From: Rhodospirillales bacterium
Lineage (GTDB): Bacteria > Pseudomonadota > Alphaproteobacteria > Rhodospirillales > Casp-alpha2
NCBI GenBank assembly: GCA_017644185.1
Contig: JAEPMA010000001.1
Location: forward strand, 186,001-250,000
Direction of reading: 5' to 3'
DNA: 64,000 nt
Position numbers and translations under genes: made by a program. Under the pieces are notes generated by a model, which was not told the origin of the DNA, did not search any database, and saw only the letters and a list, made by a program, of their open reading frames with translations. Each line of letters starts with the position of its first letter. Position 1 is the stretch's first letter. Shown here one piece after another: positions 63,090 to 64,000 of the stretch.

Positions 63090-63827
63090 ATGACACGTTC
63101 GAACCCGGACGTTCCGTTCGTTATCGGTCACCGCGGCGCCGCAGGATTAGCACCGGAGAACACCCTCGTCAGTCTGCGCCGCGCACGGCGGGAAGGGGCC
63201 ACGTGGGTTGAGTTCGACGTTAAGCTGAGCCGGGATGGCGTGGCGATTCTGTTCCATGACGACACGCTGCAAAGAACGTCGAGCGGGAATGGACCGGTCG
63301 GCGGGTTTGATTTCGACCGCATCCGGAAGCTGGAAGCAGGCGCCTGGTTCGGTGCCTCGTTCGCCGGCACCCGCATCCCGACATTTCCTGAGGCGATGCA
63401 AATGCTGGCGACAGAAGGGATCGGCGCGAATGTGGAAATCAAGCCGAATCCGGGGGATGCGCAAAAGACGGCGGAAATCACCTGCCGTCTTATTTCGGAG
63501 GCGTGGCCGGATAGTGTCCCGGGACCGGTGATCTCAAGCTTCGACGCCGAAGCAATGGCCGTGGCACGTGATATGCTGCCGGGGATTGAACGGGCGATGC
63601 TGTTCGGAAGGTTGCCCAACGACTGGAAGCGTTTGGTTGAAGAACTCGATTGCACGGCGGTGCATGCATCGAATCGTCACGTCAACGAAATGATGGTCCA
63701 AGAGATCAGAAGGGCCGGACTACCGCTTCGCATCTATACTGTAAACGACCCGGCACGCGCTGAAACGTTGCGTGGATGGGGCGTATCGTCGGTTTTCACG
63801 GACCGTCCCGACCTTATCAAGGATTGA
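63090..63827 (+). CDS. Glycerophosphodiester phosphodiesterase
   Basis: A 245-residue GDPD-family protein: the HRGAAGLAPENTL motif (H13, R14, E23) and EFDVKLSRDGVAILFHDDTL with E and D metal ligands, and the later EIKPN and AVHASNRHVNEMMVQEI. It resembles UgpQ-type cytosolic enzymes, releasing glycerol-3-phosphate from glycerophosphodiesters. GGGCGGGAG precedes the ATG; no signal peptide. Divergent from maeB. Confidence 0.93.
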   Translation: MTRSNPDVPFVIGHRGAAGLAPENTLVSLRRARREGATWVEFDVKLSRDGVAILFHDDTLQRTSSGNGPVGGFDFDRIRKLEAGAWFGASFAGTRIPTFPEAMQMLATEGIGANVEIKPNPGDAQKTAEITCRLISEAWPDSVPGPVISSFDAEAMAVARDMLPGIERAMLFGRLPNDWKRLVEELDCTAVHASNRHVNEMMVQEIRRAGLPLRIYTVNDPARAETLRGWGVSSVFTDRPDLIKD

Positions 63828-63934
63828 CCCTCACCATAGGACATTGCCAGCGGGCGGCGATTACGCGACGATGATCGGTGGGAGCGGACCTTGGATATTC
63901 AGGGTCCGGCGGGATCAAACGGCGGAACATTCTC

Positions 63935-64000
63935 TTGAACGGCATCTTCTTTGCCATTGTCGCCATAGCATTTGTCGTGGCTGCCTATCGGCAGGTGACT
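63935..64000 (+). CDS. Partial membrane protein gene at window end (possibly nucleoside-recognition/SpmA-like)
   Basis: 22 codons from a TTG at 63935 (LNGIFFAIVAIAFVVAAYRQ, first residue Met) with GGCGGA upstream. It is a strongly hydrophobic N-terminal segment; the NGIFF start and length recall SpmA-like nucleoside-recognition proteins, but too little is visible to be sure. Confidence 0.4.
   Translation, partial: MNGIFFAIVAIAFVVAAYRQVT

Noticed and set aside
1-64000. CRISPR array, IS element or prophage
   Set aside because: No regularly spaced repeat-spacer series, transposase motif or phage structural gene was found; the only mobile trace is the tRNA-Thr island.

Overview
The window reads as GC-rich chromosomal DNA (about 60% by eye) of an alphaproteobacterium, most likely of the Rhodospirillales in the broad sense. 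Support comes from an aa3 oxidase locus with a CtaG/Cox11 copper chaperone, a GapR-family protein, DUF1289, a class I PHA synthase, an EcfG-type general stress module, and the block hisG-hisD-UPF0262-LMW phosphatase-infA-maf-rng-yacG-tRNA-Phe next to murA, an order I recall from alphaproteobacteria. No genus is claimed. Almost everything is ordinary single-copy core gene content; no CRISPR array, transposase, prophage or rRNA gene was seen.

Layout: 1-8957 is a respiratory locus. ctaC-ctaD-ctaG-ctaE run rightward. ctaB, a divergent heme-copper-oxidase-like membrane protein, a DUF420 protein and a tiny membrane protein run leftward from the same intergenic region, with an M32 carboxypeptidase behind ctaB. 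8963-12258 holds a DASS transporter and PHA synthase. 12311-19104 is one probable operon: a GAF-PP2C-HATPase protein, a STAS protein, MlaE, MlaF, MlaD, an auxiliary lipoprotein and an RNA methyltransferase. This couples a partner-switching module to a lipid-transport ABC system. 19136-28213 is mixed metabolism and regulation (FecR-domain protein, GapR, MFS, GCS2 ligase with N-formylglutamate amidohydrolase, betaine-homocysteine methyltransferase, glyoxalase, Ada-like protein, hybrid PAS kinase).

28348-29704 is a small low-GC island bounded by a 50-bp direct repeat that is the 3' part of tRNA-Thr(GGT). It carries one unrecognised multi-pass membrane protein and no integrase. 29797-38440 is the murA-his-infA-rng core block. 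38598-39781 has a cold-shock gene with a long leader, then three small charged proteins. 39778-48898 is a sarcosine oxidase operon (soxBDAG) with an alpha/beta hydrolase and DUF1185 downstream, a divergent GlxA/GbdR-like regulator with 21-bp-spaced direct repeats between them, and an aldehyde dehydrogenase. With betaine-homocysteine methyltransferase (24176) and a creatininase-family enzyme (53609) this suggests use of methylated amines and betaines through sarcosine to glycine.

48914-50630 is a stress module: an EcfG-like sigma factor and, divergently, two small genes behind a GGAAC-N16-CGTT promoter. 50631-58283 contains a 19-bp tandem repeat, a GAF-PAS histidine kinase, a WYL regulator divergent from the creatininase, an esterase, a DsbA-like isomerase, msrA, and an Lrp/alanine dehydrogenase pair with a palindromic operator. 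58292-63827 contains a beta-grasp protein without the terminal diglycine, a large exported protein with three copies of an unfamiliar RNPI-W-L motif, the malic enzyme MaeB and a glycerophosphodiesterase. The window ends inside a membrane protein gene.

The points most worth a second look are the kinase/phosphatase-STAS module fused to the Mla operon, the tRNA-bounded mini-island, the triple-repeat exported protein and the divergent heme-copper-like protein. All calls are from reading sequence; no database search was possible.
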